Part shown: piece after piece, positions 34,432 to 43,270 of the stretch
Numbering within the stretch: the stretch's first letter is position 1
Layout: every line of letters begins with the position of its first letter
DNA from: Chitinophaga jiangningensis
GTDB lineage: Bacteria > Bacteroidota > Bacteroidia > Chitinophagales > Chitinophagaceae
Reading direction: 5' to 3'
Length of the DNA stretch: 64,000 nt
Assembly (NCBI RefSeq): GCF_900142605.1
Contig: NZ_FRBL01000009.1
Coordinates: 124,001 to 188,000 of the forward strand
Position numbers and translations under genes: made by a program
The notes under the pieces: model-generated
Told to the model about the DNA's origin: nothing
Databases searched by the model: none
What the model saw: only the letters and a program-made list of their open reading frames with translations

Positions 34432-34514
34432 ATCGGTGTTTATAGCCCCGCCACCGGCGGGGCTATAAACACCGATGGTTTGGTACAGGCCGAAGGCCTA
34501 TACCAAACCATCGG
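34432..34514. terminator. Chained double hairpin downstream of the chitinase gene
   Basis: Hairpin A pairs 34432-34452 with 34456-34476 (21 bp, perfect). Hairpin B pairs 34472-34491 with 34495-34514 (20 bp, one mismatch, loop gaa). Bases 34472-34476 (ccgat) belong to both stems. An A-run at 34518-34525 gives, on the minus strand, a T-run between the chitinase stop and the hairpins. Confidence 0.7.
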
Positions 34515-34525
34515 AATAAAAAAAA

Positions 34526-37411
34526 TTAAAGTTTAATCAACTTCACACTTCTCACCTTCCCGCTATCCCTACTAACAATTCTTACAAACCAGGTACCTGC
34601 CGGCACTTTACTCAGATCCAGCCGTACCTGCTGTAACCCTTTACTGCCAGGCGTATGCACCTGCCTTACTACCGGCGCTGCACTATTCAACGCAGTAATT
34701 TCAATCAGGTAGAGGTCGCCTTTATTACCATGAAAACGCAGTTGCGCATCCGATGCACCTACCGGGTTCGGATATACGACAACGGCATCATCGGTAGCGT
34801 CAGCGGCGTCAGACGGTGCTTTCGTCATGGTGGCGTTACCAGTGACAGCTGCGAGACTGCCGGTACATGCACGCACCAGCAACCATGGTTTACCATCGCC
34901 GGTATTGAGATCCGGTTGATTGTTGAGCGTCCACCATTTTGCCCTATATACGTTACCGTTATATACGGCGGAGTCGTTGGCCCAATATACCTGTGTAGCA
35001 CTCCATAATGGAATACCGTTACAGTTGTTGCCAGTGCTGCCATTTACCGTAATGTTCACCGTTGCGCTGGTGGTCACTGCATTAAGGTTATCGGTAGCTT
35101 TAGCCGTGAGTGCGTAGGTACCGGCACCCACGTTATTCCAGGTGTAAGTGTAGGGTGCTACACTATCAGTATTAAGCAATGCGGTGCCATTATAAAACTG
35201 CACCCATTTGATACTGCCATCGCTGTCGGCGGCCGTGGCGGCAATAGTAACCGCTGCGGGGGCAGTATATGTAGTATTATTAGCGGGTGTGGTGATGGAG
35301 ACGGTAGGGAACACGTTGGCAGGGTTTACTGTAACGTGCACCGTATCGCTGGTTTTAACTGCACCCAGGTTATCAGTAGCGCGGGCAGTAAGGGTATAAC
35401 CGCCGGCTGCCGCACCTGTCCAGCTATAGCTGTAAGGTGCAGTGGTATCAGTACCCAGCAGTGTGGTACCTCTGTAGAAGGCTACTGATTTCACTACGCC
35501 ATCACTATCAGATGCGGCTGCGGAAATAGTAATGCTCGCAGGCGCCGTGTAGGTTGCATTATTTGCAGGCGCAGTAATACTTACCACAGGTGGTTTGTTG
35601 GCTGCACCAGTTACTGTAATATTTATTACGGGAGATGTAGTACTTGCGTTTTTATTATCTGTAGCGATAGCTTTCAAAGCGTAGCTACCGGCAGTTACCC
35701 CATTCCATGTATAGGTGAACGGGGCACTGTTTACGGTTCCCAGTAGCGTACTGCCGTTATAGAAAGCCACGCTGCTCACTACACCGTCGCTGTCGGAAGC
35801 GGCGGCAGTAATGGCAATGTTCACCGGGCCTGCGAAGGTGGCGTTATTAGCAGGCGACGTTATCTGTACGGTGGGTGGTTTATTGGGCAGGGCACCATTT
35901 GCAAATACTTCATTGATTTTGTTTACGAGCGGACTCGTGGTATTAGGGCAGTAGATCAGTTTTCCTTTGGAAACGGTGCTGCTGGTCATGTTGAGCATAT
36001 CACCAAACACCTGCCAGATGATCACACCGGCAAGGTTATGGTCCTTGATGTACTGTGCCTTTGCAGCGATGGAAGCCGGGTTATCGTAGCTGAGGAAATA
36101 GCTGCCTTTTGTTTTGTATGGCACCTGCGCTAAGCTGTCCCAGTGTTCCGTCCAGCCGGAGGCTGTTTGTTGAAGGATGTAGCTGTAGGTCGGCGTACCA
36201 TCGTACAGGTCGCGGGCCCAGTTCGTATAGTCGGCAGCGGTTTGGATAGGACCGTCCGGCTGCACGGTTTCTGCTCTTTTAACGGTAGGTGCATTCAGGG
36301 CGGCGTTGCCATTGGTGATTACACCGCGACCATAAAACGGCGCACCCAGATTTACTTTACTCATGTTCACGCCCAGTGCCTGCAATGCGGTGGTGGTAGC
36401 ATGCAGGGAGAAGTTGTTATACTCGGCACCGGGATAATCATACAATGGCGCGTTGTGCCCTGCTTTGTTGGACCAGCCACCATTGTAATCATACGTCATC
36501 ATATCAAAATAGTCCAGGGAGTTGTTGAGCCGCGGCCAGTCGAATCCGGCGAGCTTGGAGGGGCTGGCGGAAAAGCAGGAGGTCATCAATTTGTTAGGCC
36601 CGATGGCGGCACGAACTTTCTCCATGAGTATGGCGAAGTTCGTATAGTCGGCGGGGCTGTAGTTAACGATGTTCATACCGGGATCATTGGGATATTCCCA
36701 GTCGAAGTCCACGCCGTCAAATCCCATGCTGATCAGCGTTTGAATGCCGGCGATGAACCGATTGCGTTTTACGGAGTCGGCGGCCATTTCAGGATAGTGC
36801 TTGCACATGCTCCATCCGCCGATGGAGGCCAGTACTTTCACCCCTTTCTGGTGTGCCAGTTCGATGATACCTGGTGCGCCGCCGGCTTTGTGAATAGAAA
36901 GCGGGAAGCTGCCGCTTTTGCCGGTGTTGACGTTGGTCCACCCGCTTCCGCTGTTGCGGTAGCCCAGGTTGTAGGCATTGCTGCCATCACTGATATAGTA
37001 CAATACTTCCAGCTCCCCGTACAGCAGGTACATATCCCAGCTGCTGTAAATGTCTTCATTTACCAGTGGTGCCGGGGCTTGCACCGCGCCTGCCTGGTAA
37101 ATGCTTTTGTTACGAAAGTCGCCGCTGTGCAGCGATCCATCCTGCGCCACCCCAAAGAAGGAGAAGTTGAGGATGGTGTACTGCGAGTAGTCAACATTCA
37201 GGTGGTTGTACCCTCCTGCCGGTGTGATGCCGGATACATTTTTCCAGGCGTCCCACTGGGTGATGTAGCCGATCACCTGTTTGTTGTGCTGGGCGGTGGT
37301 AGCCGGTACAGGTGGACTCACCTGTGCAGTGGCCTGGCATAGCGGAAAGAGCAGTAAACACAGGGATACCAGGCGCCCCCATGCGCCGATGCGGATAGAA
37401 TTGGTGGTCAT
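34526..37411 (-). CDS. Secreted GH18 chitinase with Ig-like repeats, chitin-binding module and T9SS tail
   Basis: 961 residues in order: signal peptide (about 1-30); GH18 barrel (about 44-480) with VLASIGGWS and the catalytic FDGVDFDWEYP (Asp232, Asp235, Asp237, acid Glu239); three bacterial Ig-like repeats (about 515-790), each with PANNATxxxP and SDSDGxVxxVxFYxG; a CBM5/12-type chitin-binding module (about 800-855) with tryptophans in PLWSATQVYWANDSAVY; and a type A C-terminal sorting domain (about 880-961) starting VVVYPNPVGAS. It degrades chitin at the cell surface or outside after type IX secretion. Its three Ig spacers are near-duplicates and may vary in number between strains. Confidence 0.93.
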   Translation of the reverse strand: MTTNSIRIGAWGRLVSLCLLLFPLCQATAQVSPPVPATTAQHNKQVIGYITQWDAWKNVSGITPAGGYNHLNVDYSQYTILNFSFFGVAQDGSLHSGDFRNKSIYQAGAVQAPAPLVNEDIYSSWDMYLLYGELEVLYYISDGSNAYNLGYRNSGSGWTNVNTGKSGSFPLSIHKAGGAPGIIELAHQKGVKVLASIGGWSMCKHYPEMAADSVKRNRFIAGIQTLISMGFDGVDFDWEYPNDPGMNIVNYSPADYTNFAILMEKVRAAIGPNKLMTSCFSASPSKLAGFDWPRLNNSLDYFDMMTYDYNGGWSNKAGHNAPLYDYPGAEYNNFSLHATTTALQALGVNMSKVNLGAPFYGRGVITNGNAALNAPTVKRAETVQPDGPIQTAADYTNWARDLYDGTPTYSYILQQTASGWTEHWDSLAQVPYKTKGSYFLSYDNPASIAAKAQYIKDHNLAGVIIWQVFGDMLNMTSSTVSKGKLIYCPNTTSPLVNKINEVFANGALPNKPPTVQITSPANNATFAGPVNIAITAAASDSDGVVSSVAFYNGSTLLGTVNSAPFTYTWNGVTAGSYALKAIATDNKNASTTSPVINITVTGAANKPPVVSITAPANNATYTAPASITISAAASDSDGVVKSVAFYRGTTLLGTDTTAPYSYSWTGAAAGGYTLTARATDNLGAVKTSDTVHVTVNPANVFPTVSITTPANNTTYTAPAAVTIAATAADSDGSIKWVQFYNGTALLNTDSVAPYTYTWNNVGAGTYALTAKATDNLNAVTTSATVNITVNGSTGNNCNGIPLWSATQVYWANDSAVYNGNVYRAKWWTLNNQPDLNTGDGKPWLLVRACTGSLAAVTGNATMTKAPSDAADATDDAVVVYPNPVGASDAQLRFHGNKGDLYLIEITALNSAAPVVRQVHTPGSKGLQQVRLDLSKVPAGTWFVRIVSRDSGKVRSVKLIKL

Positions 37412-37750
37412 ACAGATAGTTTAAACTAATGGTGGTTAAATAATGAGTACAGATTGCTTTGTTTGAATGCCTGACGATATATAGTGCCCGACCGGTAATG
37501 GTTATGTTCAGCTTTTGGTTAACGGATTTATTGACGGATTTGCACGAGTACAGGGCGCACGATCAGAAGTAGTCGGACAGGGTTGCTACAGGTACCATCC
37601 TACAAAAAAATATTTCCCGTGTTATAATATAGCAGTCAAATTTTGATAATTGGAAGTTATTGTATTACTTGCAGCACAATCTCAATTAGTTACCACTCCT
37701 GACTTAAGCCACGCTCTAGGAAACCAGCATTTTTATTAACCAGTAATACT
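37412..37750. other. Divergent intergenic region, no gene seen
   Basis: These 339 AT-rich bases separate the chitinase gene (-) from the lipoprotein gene (+). I find no full TAnnTTTG box suitably placed for either gene, no RNA gene and no strong hairpin. Confidence 0.5.
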
Positions 37751-38515
37751 ATGAAAAACACCCGTCGAAGTAACCTTTTACCCGGCATTGTATGCCTTTT
37801 ATTGTTATGTGGTGCTGCTGCCTGCAGCAAAAATGACGACCCCGTAACACCTGCACCAGATGTAAACGCACTGTATGCAAATTCCATTAAAGACGCCATG
37901 ACGGCCGACAGTTCGGAGATTATAGACACCCTGTGGACTATAACGCCTACGAACACACGCCTGCAATGGAAAACCATCAATGGCAAACAGTATGTGCTCA
38001 TGGCAACGTTTATGCGCTTCCCTTCCAGCTACCCACTGGGGGATAGCATCACCACTACCTGGGGCGAGTCATTCCTTTTTGCACCGGGCCAGATGAAGGC
38101 AAAACTTGCCAGCATGAGTGCGGGTACCGACACGATTCTGCGCATCTGCCAGGTGTTGGGGCTACCACCGATCAATCCGAAAACCAATACACATATTGCC
38201 CAGATGTGGGTGCAGGCCGCTCAGTTGTACAGGCCCGCCGGTAACCCTGACATTACCACCACCACTACCGGTGCCGTGCTGGTACCAGCCGCCACAAACG
38301 ATTACATCACCTGGTTTAACAACTACATCCTGTTTGCCTACTTCCACACGCTTACCTCCGCCACGGATTACCATTATCCATGGACGCGCCTTGGCTATAC
38401 TTATGACTGGGCTCCGGGTGCGAAGGAAGTAGGAATGAGTGAGTTTGTAATGAAGCCTAACAGTGGTGCATGGGTGGAAAAAACCACGACCGCACAAGAT
38501 TTCTTTAAGCAATAA
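37751..38515 (+). CDS. Lipoprotein of unknown function
   Basis: 254 residues. A lipoprotein signal is clear (NLLPGIVCLLLLCGAAACSK, lipid Cys at 25) with a following SKNDDPVTPAP linker. The mature part is rich in Trp, Tyr and Thr, contains a Thr run (DITTTTTGAV), and shows no family I can name. It stands alone, followed by a 13-bp hairpin (38527-38539 with 38545-38557). Surface or periplasmic location is the only secure inference. Confidence 0.7.
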   Translation: MKNTRRSNLLPGIVCLLLLCGAAACSKNDDPVTPAPDVNALYANSIKDAMTADSSEIIDTLWTITPTNTRLQWKTINGKQYVLMATFMRFPSSYPLGDSITTTWGESFLFAPGQMKAKLASMSAGTDTILRICQVLGLPPINPKTNTHIAQMWVQAAQLYRPAGNPDITTTTTGAVLVPAATNDYITWFNNYILFAYFHTLTSATDYHYPWTRLGYTYDWAPGAKEVGMSEFVMKPNSGAWVEKTTTAQDFFKQ

Positions 38516-38526
38516 GCAGTATAAAA

Positions 38527-38557
38527 AAGGTTCTGTTGCCTGGTGCAACAGAACCTT
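38527..38557 (+). terminator. Hairpin after the lipoprotein gene
   Basis: A perfect 13-bp stem pairs 38527-38539 with 38545-38557 (5-nt loop), 12 nt after the stop codon. No clear T-run follows. The remaining sequence to 38745 shows nothing further. Confidence 0.5.
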
Positions 38558-38745
38558 CAATGGATTGGGGCAGCAAAATAAGATCAACGGATTAGATGCA
38601 TGCTTATGGGGTACATGGATGAAAAATCAATGGGTCTTCATAAGGGTAACTAATTATTTGTACTCAATTCCTGCTGCAATATTAACCCTTTGACATTCAA
38701 CCCCATGCATCATATCGGGAAAATGATTTTCACATTCGGGAATTG

Positions 38746-39627
38746 TTATTCATCCCACTGTACTACTTCATATGCCTGCTGCCCGTTGTTATTGATAGGC
38801 TGATAGTAGGTACCGTTATACACTACATATTTCTGACCACTGTATTCTACCTCCTGTGCACCTGAAGGCACATTAGTGATAATAGCGCCTACGGGTGGGT
38901 TGACCACGGTGTAGGAAGAGCCTCCCCTGGTATAAAATGCACCGCCATAATAATAATAAGGCGATCCTCCCACATTTACCGTGGTATAGCCACTTGGCAA
39001 GGTGGTAACCACCGCACCCAACGGCGCAGGCACAGCGGTGTAACCGGCAGAGGACTGCGTATAATATACACCCTGATCATAATGGTACTTGGCGTTATTA
39101 ACTGATACTACGATAGCCGTAGCCGTTAGTGTGGCGAGGAAGAAACCTACCGGATGCCATGCCGGGCCCCAGCCTACATACGGGCGGTAAGGATGGTAGT
39201 AGTAATTATAACGGCCGGGGTATACTCTGCGCGGAGGCACTACCACATTCACGTTACGGTGTACATTCACGTTGTTACGATGTACGTTCACATTATTCAC
39301 ATGCCGGTTATCGACATGGACGTTACGATTATGAATATTGTTATTGCTCAGATTGTGTTGGTTGTTAATCGTACGGTTGCCGCTGTTAATGTTACGGTTG
39401 TTGTTAATATTACGATTGGGCGCATTACGGTTGGGCGTGTTACGTTGTTGGGCTGGCTGACGGTGCTGCGTATTACGGTTAGGCGCCGCCTGCCTGCGCT
39501 GGGCTGGCTGGTGTTGCCCACCACCTCCCCTGCCTCCGCCACGGTGTTGAGAAATAGCGTCCTCAGCGATTAAAATACACGTGGCAAGGCATACGCAACG
39601 CAGACTAATTCCAAAAAGCAGATTCAT
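38746..39627 (-). CDS. DUF6515-type exported protein with Asn/Arg/His-rich low-complexity region
   Basis: 293 residues from the ATG at 39627; the longer in-frame start would cross the intergenic region. An N-terminal signal-like segment (about 1-24) is followed by a Gly/Gln/Arg/Asn/His-rich stretch (about 28-125) with recurring NRNINN, HNRNVHVDNRHVNN and VHRNNVNVHRN units. After a hydrophobic segment (VGFFLATLTATAIVVSV) come three similar C-terminal repeats of the form PxGAxxTxxPSGxxxVxxxGxxYYxxxGxxY, as in DUF6515. Function unknown; surface association is likely. Confidence 0.75.
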   Translation of the reverse strand: MNLLFGISLRCVCLATCILIAEDAISQHRGGGRGGGGQHQPAQRRQAAPNRNTQHRQPAQQRNTPNRNAPNRNINNNRNINSGNRTINNQHNLSNNNIHNRNVHVDNRHVNNVNVHRNNVNVHRNVNVVVPPRRVYPGRYNYYYHPYRPYVGWGPAWHPVGFFLATLTATAIVVSVNNAKYHYDQGVYYTQSSAGYTAVPAPLGAVVTTLPSGYTTVNVGGSPYYYYGGAFYTRGGSSYTVVNPPVGAIITNVPSGAQEVEYSGQKYVVYNGTYYQPINNNGQQAYEVVQWDE

Positions 39628-39739
39628 GTTTGTGCTTTTGAAGTGAGTAAATAGTCTATGCCCAGGAAAATTGTTTGTATCAGTTATTACAATTATCGCA
39701 TGGAAATTGTTACAAATAGTAAAGCAGAAATTGATATTT

Positions 39740-40786
39740 ATGACTGATATAGCCCGTCGTTTTCCGGAAAATCCGCTGTTGAAGCCTGCAGACCTCACTC
39801 CCAGCAAAGAGGGCGTAAAGGTGGCCTGCCTGCTCAACCCCGGGGTTTTCAGCTACGACCGCAAAACCTGGCTGCTGGTACGGGTGGCGGAGCGGCCGGA
39901 GCAATCGGATGTACACCTTTCCTTCCCGGTGCTCAATGCCGATGGCAGCATGACCATCCGGCAGATCAAGCTGGACGATCCGGACCTTATAGCCACCGAT
40001 GCAAGGGTGATCAGCTACCAGGGGGCCGATTTCCTGACCACCCTTTCTCATTTACGCTTTTTTTCCAGTGAAGATGGTATTCATTTTAAGGAAGATCCCG
40101 CGTATCCGCCGATTTATGGCAAGGGGAGTTTAGAAGCCTTTGGGGTGGAGGACTGCCGCGTGAGTAAGCTGGGCGACTGCTATTATCTCACTTATACTGC
40201 CGTTTCAGAAAACGGAGTGGGAGTAGGTATGAAAACGACGCAAAACTTCCAGGAGTTTCAGAGCCACGGCATGATAATACCGCCACATAATAAAGACTGT
40301 GCCCTGTTTGAAGAGCTGATCCATGGGATGTATTATGCCCTTCACCGCCCTAGCAGCGTATCGCTGGGAGGTAATTACATCTGGTTGGCCTCTTCACCTG
40401 ACGGGCTACACTGGGGCGATCACCGCTGCCTGCTGAAATCCAGGCCAGGCAAGTGGGACAGTGCCCGTGTGGGCGCAGGTGCGGCACCCATCCGTACAGA
40501 AAAGGGCTGGCTGATGATTTACCATGGCGCTAATACCGCGCACCGTTATTGCCTGGGAGCGGCGCTGCTGGATATACACCAGCCTTCGAAAGTGCTGGCC
40601 CGTACAGACGAGCCCATCATGGAGCCACTGGTGCCGTATGAGCTCACCGGTTTCTTCGGGCATGTGGTGTTTACGAATGGCCATATTGTGAATGGCGATG
40701 AACTTACTATTTATTACGGTGCAGCAGATGAATTTGTATGCGGTGCAAAATTTTCCATTCAGGAAATCTTAAGTCGATTACAATAG
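39740..40786 (+). CDS. GH130-family glycosidase/phosphorylase
   Basis: 348 residues from the ATG at 39740; an in-frame upstream extension would be AT-rich non-coding-like sequence. The five-bladed propeller fold of GH130 is indicated by NPLLKPADLTPSKEG, LEAFGVEDCRVSKLGDCYYL, the basic phosphate-binding region and GWLMIYHGANTAHRYCLGAA. GH130 members phosphorolyse or hydrolyse beta-mannosides, often Man-GlcNAc or mannobiose. Exact specificity cannot be read. No signal peptide, so cytoplasmic. Confidence 0.85.
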   Translation: MTDIARRFPENPLLKPADLTPSKEGVKVACLLNPGVFSYDRKTWLLVRVAERPEQSDVHLSFPVLNADGSMTIRQIKLDDPDLIATDARVISYQGADFLTTLSHLRFFSSEDGIHFKEDPAYPPIYGKGSLEAFGVEDCRVSKLGDCYYLTYTAVSENGVGVGMKTTQNFQEFQSHGMIIPPHNKDCALFEELIHGMYYALHRPSSVSLGGNYIWLASSPDGLHWGDHRCLLKSRPGKWDSARVGAGAAPIRTEKGWLMIYHGANTAHRYCLGAALLDIHQPSKVLARTDEPIMEPLVPYELTGFFGHVVFTNGHIVNGDELTIYYGAADEFVCGAKFSIQEILSRLQ

Positions 40787-40790
40787 CGCC

Positions 40791-40798
40791 TACATTTG
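40791..40798 (+). promoter_or_regulatory. Perfect -7 box 3 nt from a start codon
   Basis: TACATTTG matches TAnnTTTG exactly and sits in the 15-nt gap between the GH130 stop and the acetyltransferase ATG at 40802. Transcription from it would start at about the start codon, predicting a leaderless mRNA. Confidence 0.45.
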
Positions 40799-40801
40799 CA
40801 G

Positions 40802-41269
40802 ATGCAAAAATCTGAGGTGACCATACGTGCCATTGCTCCTTACGAGGAGCTTCCCATGGACCTGCTTTTGCTGGCAGACCCATCGGAGGAAATGATTCGT
40901 TCCTACATCTACCAGGCTCGCATATACGTAGCTGAAAAAGAGGACCGGCTGATTGGGGTGTACGTGATAACCCTAGAGGAACCGGGCCGGCCAGAAATCC
41001 GTAACCTTGCTGTGGCAGCCGATTTCCAGGGGCAGGGCTTAGGGAAATTATTATTGCAGCATGCCATAGCCCGCGCGAGGGAAAACGGCGCCAGCGGCCT
41101 TATGATTGGCACCGGCAACAGCTCGGTGGGACAATTATATCTCTACCAAAAAATGGGATTTGAAATAGTGGCGATCCGGAAAGATTATTTCACCACGCAT
41201 TACCAGGAACCAATATACGAAAACGGTATCGCCTGCAAACACATGCTGGTGCTGGAGATGGCTTTATAA
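40802..41269 (+). CDS. GNAT-family N-acetyltransferase
   Basis: 155 residues from the ATG at 40802 (a TTG two codons upstream falls inside a promoter box). The acetyl-CoA loop is in NLAVAADFQGQGLGKLLLQHAI, preceded by the beta strand GVYVITLE and followed by LYLYQKMGFEIVAIRKDYF. Substrate unknown. It follows the GH130 gene by 15 nt on the same strand but may have its own promoter. Confidence 0.88.
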   Translation: MQKSEVTIRAIAPYEELPMDLLLLADPSEEMIRSYIYQARIYVAEKEDRLIGVYVITLEEPGRPEIRNLAVAADFQGQGLGKLLLQHAIARARENGASGLMIGTGNSSVGQLYLYQKMGFEIVAIRKDYFTTHYQEPIYENGIACKHMLVLEMAL

Positions 41270-41379
41270 AAAGCCGCGGCCTTGAGCAATACCTGACTTT
41301 AATATCTCCCTATACTATAATTAAAAAAATTATTCCTTTTTCTTTATTTTAGCCTTAAGATTATTACCTGACCCAATCT

Positions 41380-41790
41380 ATGATAAAGAAGAGAATTCTC
41401 CTGGCAGACGATGATCAGGATGACAGAGCTTTTATCAGGGAGATGCTGGAATTAATAGATAGCGATGTTAATGTTGACTGTGTACAAAACGGAAAACAGG
41501 TATTTGATTATTTAGCGGTTTGTAGCAAGCAGAATTTCCCGAGCCTGATCCTATTGGATTATAAGATGCCTATGATGACAGCCGGCGAGGTATTGGAAAA
41601 GATGCAAAGGCTGGAACAGTACACTAACATTCCTAAAGTGGTATGGAGTACTTCGGAGGAAAAGACGCATATCGACCGCTGTCTGGCCGCCGGGGCATTA
41701 AAATATTTTGTAAAACCGGTAAGTAATACCGGGCTGAAAGCTATTGCCAGTGAAATCCTTGAGCTATGTGATGATTATGCCGGCAGATAA
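41380..41790 (+). CDS. Single-domain response regulator
   Basis: 136 residues, a receiver domain only. The acidic pocket is ADDDQDD, the phospho-acceptor Asp60 lies in LILLDYKMPMM, and the conserved switch Ser/Thr and Lys are in VVWSTSEE and FVKPVS. There is no output domain, so it probably acts by protein interaction or phosphorelay. Its 3' end overlaps the convergent PAS histidine kinase gene by 16 nt, which makes that kinase a possible partner. Confidence 0.9.
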   Translation: MIKKRILLADDDQDDRAFIREMLELIDSDVNVDCVQNGKQVFDYLAVCSKQNFPSLILLDYKMPMMTAGEVLEKMQRLEQYTNIPKVVWSTSEEKTHIDRCLAAGALKYFVKPVSNTGLKAIASEILELCDDYAGR

Positions 41791-43013
41791 ATATTAAACA
41801 CGGCGCCTTCTCCCGGTTTGCTGATGGCCTGGATAGTGCCCCGGTGATTTTCTACGATCTTACGACAGATGGCCAGTCCGATACCCGTACCCGGATACTC
41901 ATCCCTGGTATGCAGGCGTTCAAACATTTCAAAAATCTTCATGGCATAATGCTGATCAAAGCCAATACCATTATCCGCTACTGTTAATAGCAGGATGCTG
42001 TCCTGGCGCCCGGTAGATGGATTGAGGATGGACTCCACTCCTGCGGTGACTACTATTTCAGGTGGCACTCCCTTACGGTGATATTTGAGCGAGTTACCGA
42101 TCAGGTTTTCCAGCAGCTGGCGAACCTGGAATGGAATACCGTAGATGCCCGGCAGGTTGGATGCCACTATTTTACCACCGGTTTCTTCCAGGGTATCCGC
42201 AAAGAAGGTAGTGAGTTCTTCCACTACATCCTGGAGGTTTACATTTTCGAAGGCGATGGATTGCTCGGATACTTTGGTAAAAGAGAGCATATCATCAATA
42301 AGGCCCTGCATACGTTTGGCGGCATCCGCAGAACGCAGCAGGTAATCCTTCTGTCGGGTGCTCAGCATCAGGTCTTCCGCTTCGAGCACCATGCTGTTAT
42401 ACAACTGGATTTTACGCAGCGGCTCCTTCATATCGTGCGCTGCAGCAAAAGCAAATTTCTGTAGTTCTTTATTCTGGGATTCCAGCTGCTGCGTATATTT
42501 CAGGATTTGTTGTTCTGCCATTTTTCTTTCGGTGAGGTCGCGGGTAACCTTAGAGAACCCGATGATGCTCCCGTCGTTGTCGTGCATAGCGGTGATGACC
42601 ACGCTTCCCCAGAAGCTGGTTCCATCCTTCCGTACACGCCAGCCTTCGTGAATAGCTTTACCCTGCGTGGCCGCCTGGCCAATCAGTCTTTCCGGCAGGC
42701 CGCGCTGTTGATCCTCCTTTGGGTAGAAAACGCTGAAATGCTTCCCTAAAATCTCTTCCTCGCAATAGCCTTTGATTTTCTGTGCACCTTTATTCCAGTT
42801 CTGTACAATACCGTTTACATCCAGCATGATGATGGCATAGTCTTCTACTTCATCAATCATCTTCTGATAACGGCGCTCTGTGGACTGTACTTCTAGCTGT
42901 TTGGCATGTTCATAATCCTGAGCCACGGGTTCGGAAAATTCAAGAGATGGTGGCGTGATGTTTTCTATTGGGGACATTGCTGCTATTTTCTCCTTTGATC
43001 TGTCTGGTTCCAT
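41775..43013 (-). CDS. PAS-domain hybrid-less histidine kinase, soluble
   Basis: 412 residues. The PAS domain (about 45-165) includes YAIIMLDVNGIVQNWNKGAQ and the PAC motif HEGWRVRKDGTSFWGSVVI. A coiled-coil linker leads to HisKA with phospho-acceptor His193 in FAAAHDMKEPLRKI, then HATPase with NSLKYH (N box), DNGIGFD (G1) and PGTGIGLAICRKIV (G2). No membrane helix is seen, so the kinase is cytoplasmic. It resembles light/redox PAS kinases of the bacteriophytochrome-like C-terminal type, signal unknown. It overlaps the response regulator gene tail to tail. Confidence 0.9.
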   Translation of the reverse strand: MEPDRSKEKIAAMSPIENITPPSLEFSEPVAQDYEHAKQLEVQSTERRYQKMIDEVEDYAIIMLDVNGIVQNWNKGAQKIKGYCEEEILGKHFSVFYPKEDQQRGLPERLIGQAATQGKAIHEGWRVRKDGTSFWGSVVITAMHDNDGSIIGFSKVTRDLTERKMAEQQILKYTQQLESQNKELQKFAFAAAHDMKEPLRKIQLYNSMVLEAEDLMLSTRQKDYLLRSADAAKRMQGLIDDMLSFTKVSEQSIAFENVNLQDVVEELTTFFADTLEETGGKIVASNLPGIYGIPFQVRQLLENLIGNSLKYHRKGVPPEIVVTAGVESILNPSTGRQDSILLLTVADNGIGFDQHYAMKIFEMFERLHTRDEYPGTGIGLAICRKIVENHRGTIQAISKPGEGAVFNIYLPA

Positions 43014-43225
43014 GTATGAACAGTTTTTTCAACACACTACGTACTTGTTTACATATACAGGTTCAAGTTGTAACAACAATTATACCTGATAACCAATATT
43101 TGTTTATTATTTGAATATCAAGTAATTAGAATCACTTCTACCAATAAACGAATTTTTTTAAGGGGAGAAATAAAGTACACAGTGTCCCAAAAGTTACACA
43201 ACAGCGATGCGATTGCAGAATAAAA

Positions 43226-43242
43226 GGGCCCTGAAGGCCCCG
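43226..43242 (-). terminator. Terminator of the membrane protein gene at 43271
   Basis: On the minus strand a GGGCC TTCAG GGCCC stem is followed by TTTTATT, a short but canonical intrinsic terminator about 30 nt after the stop codon at 43271. The rest of 43014-43225 shows no feature I can name. Confidence 0.55.
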
Positions 43243-43270
43243 GTTTTAAAGAATATGGTGAAAGATATGA

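Noticed and set aside
34900..35900. CRISPR-like array, because of repeating units
   Set aside because: The repeats are three Ig-like domains of about 270 nt inside the chitinase reading frame, not short repeats with spacers.
36143..37342. 399-codon open frame antisense to the GH18 catalytic domain
   Set aside because: Lies entirely within the chitinase gene and looks like codon-pattern shadow.
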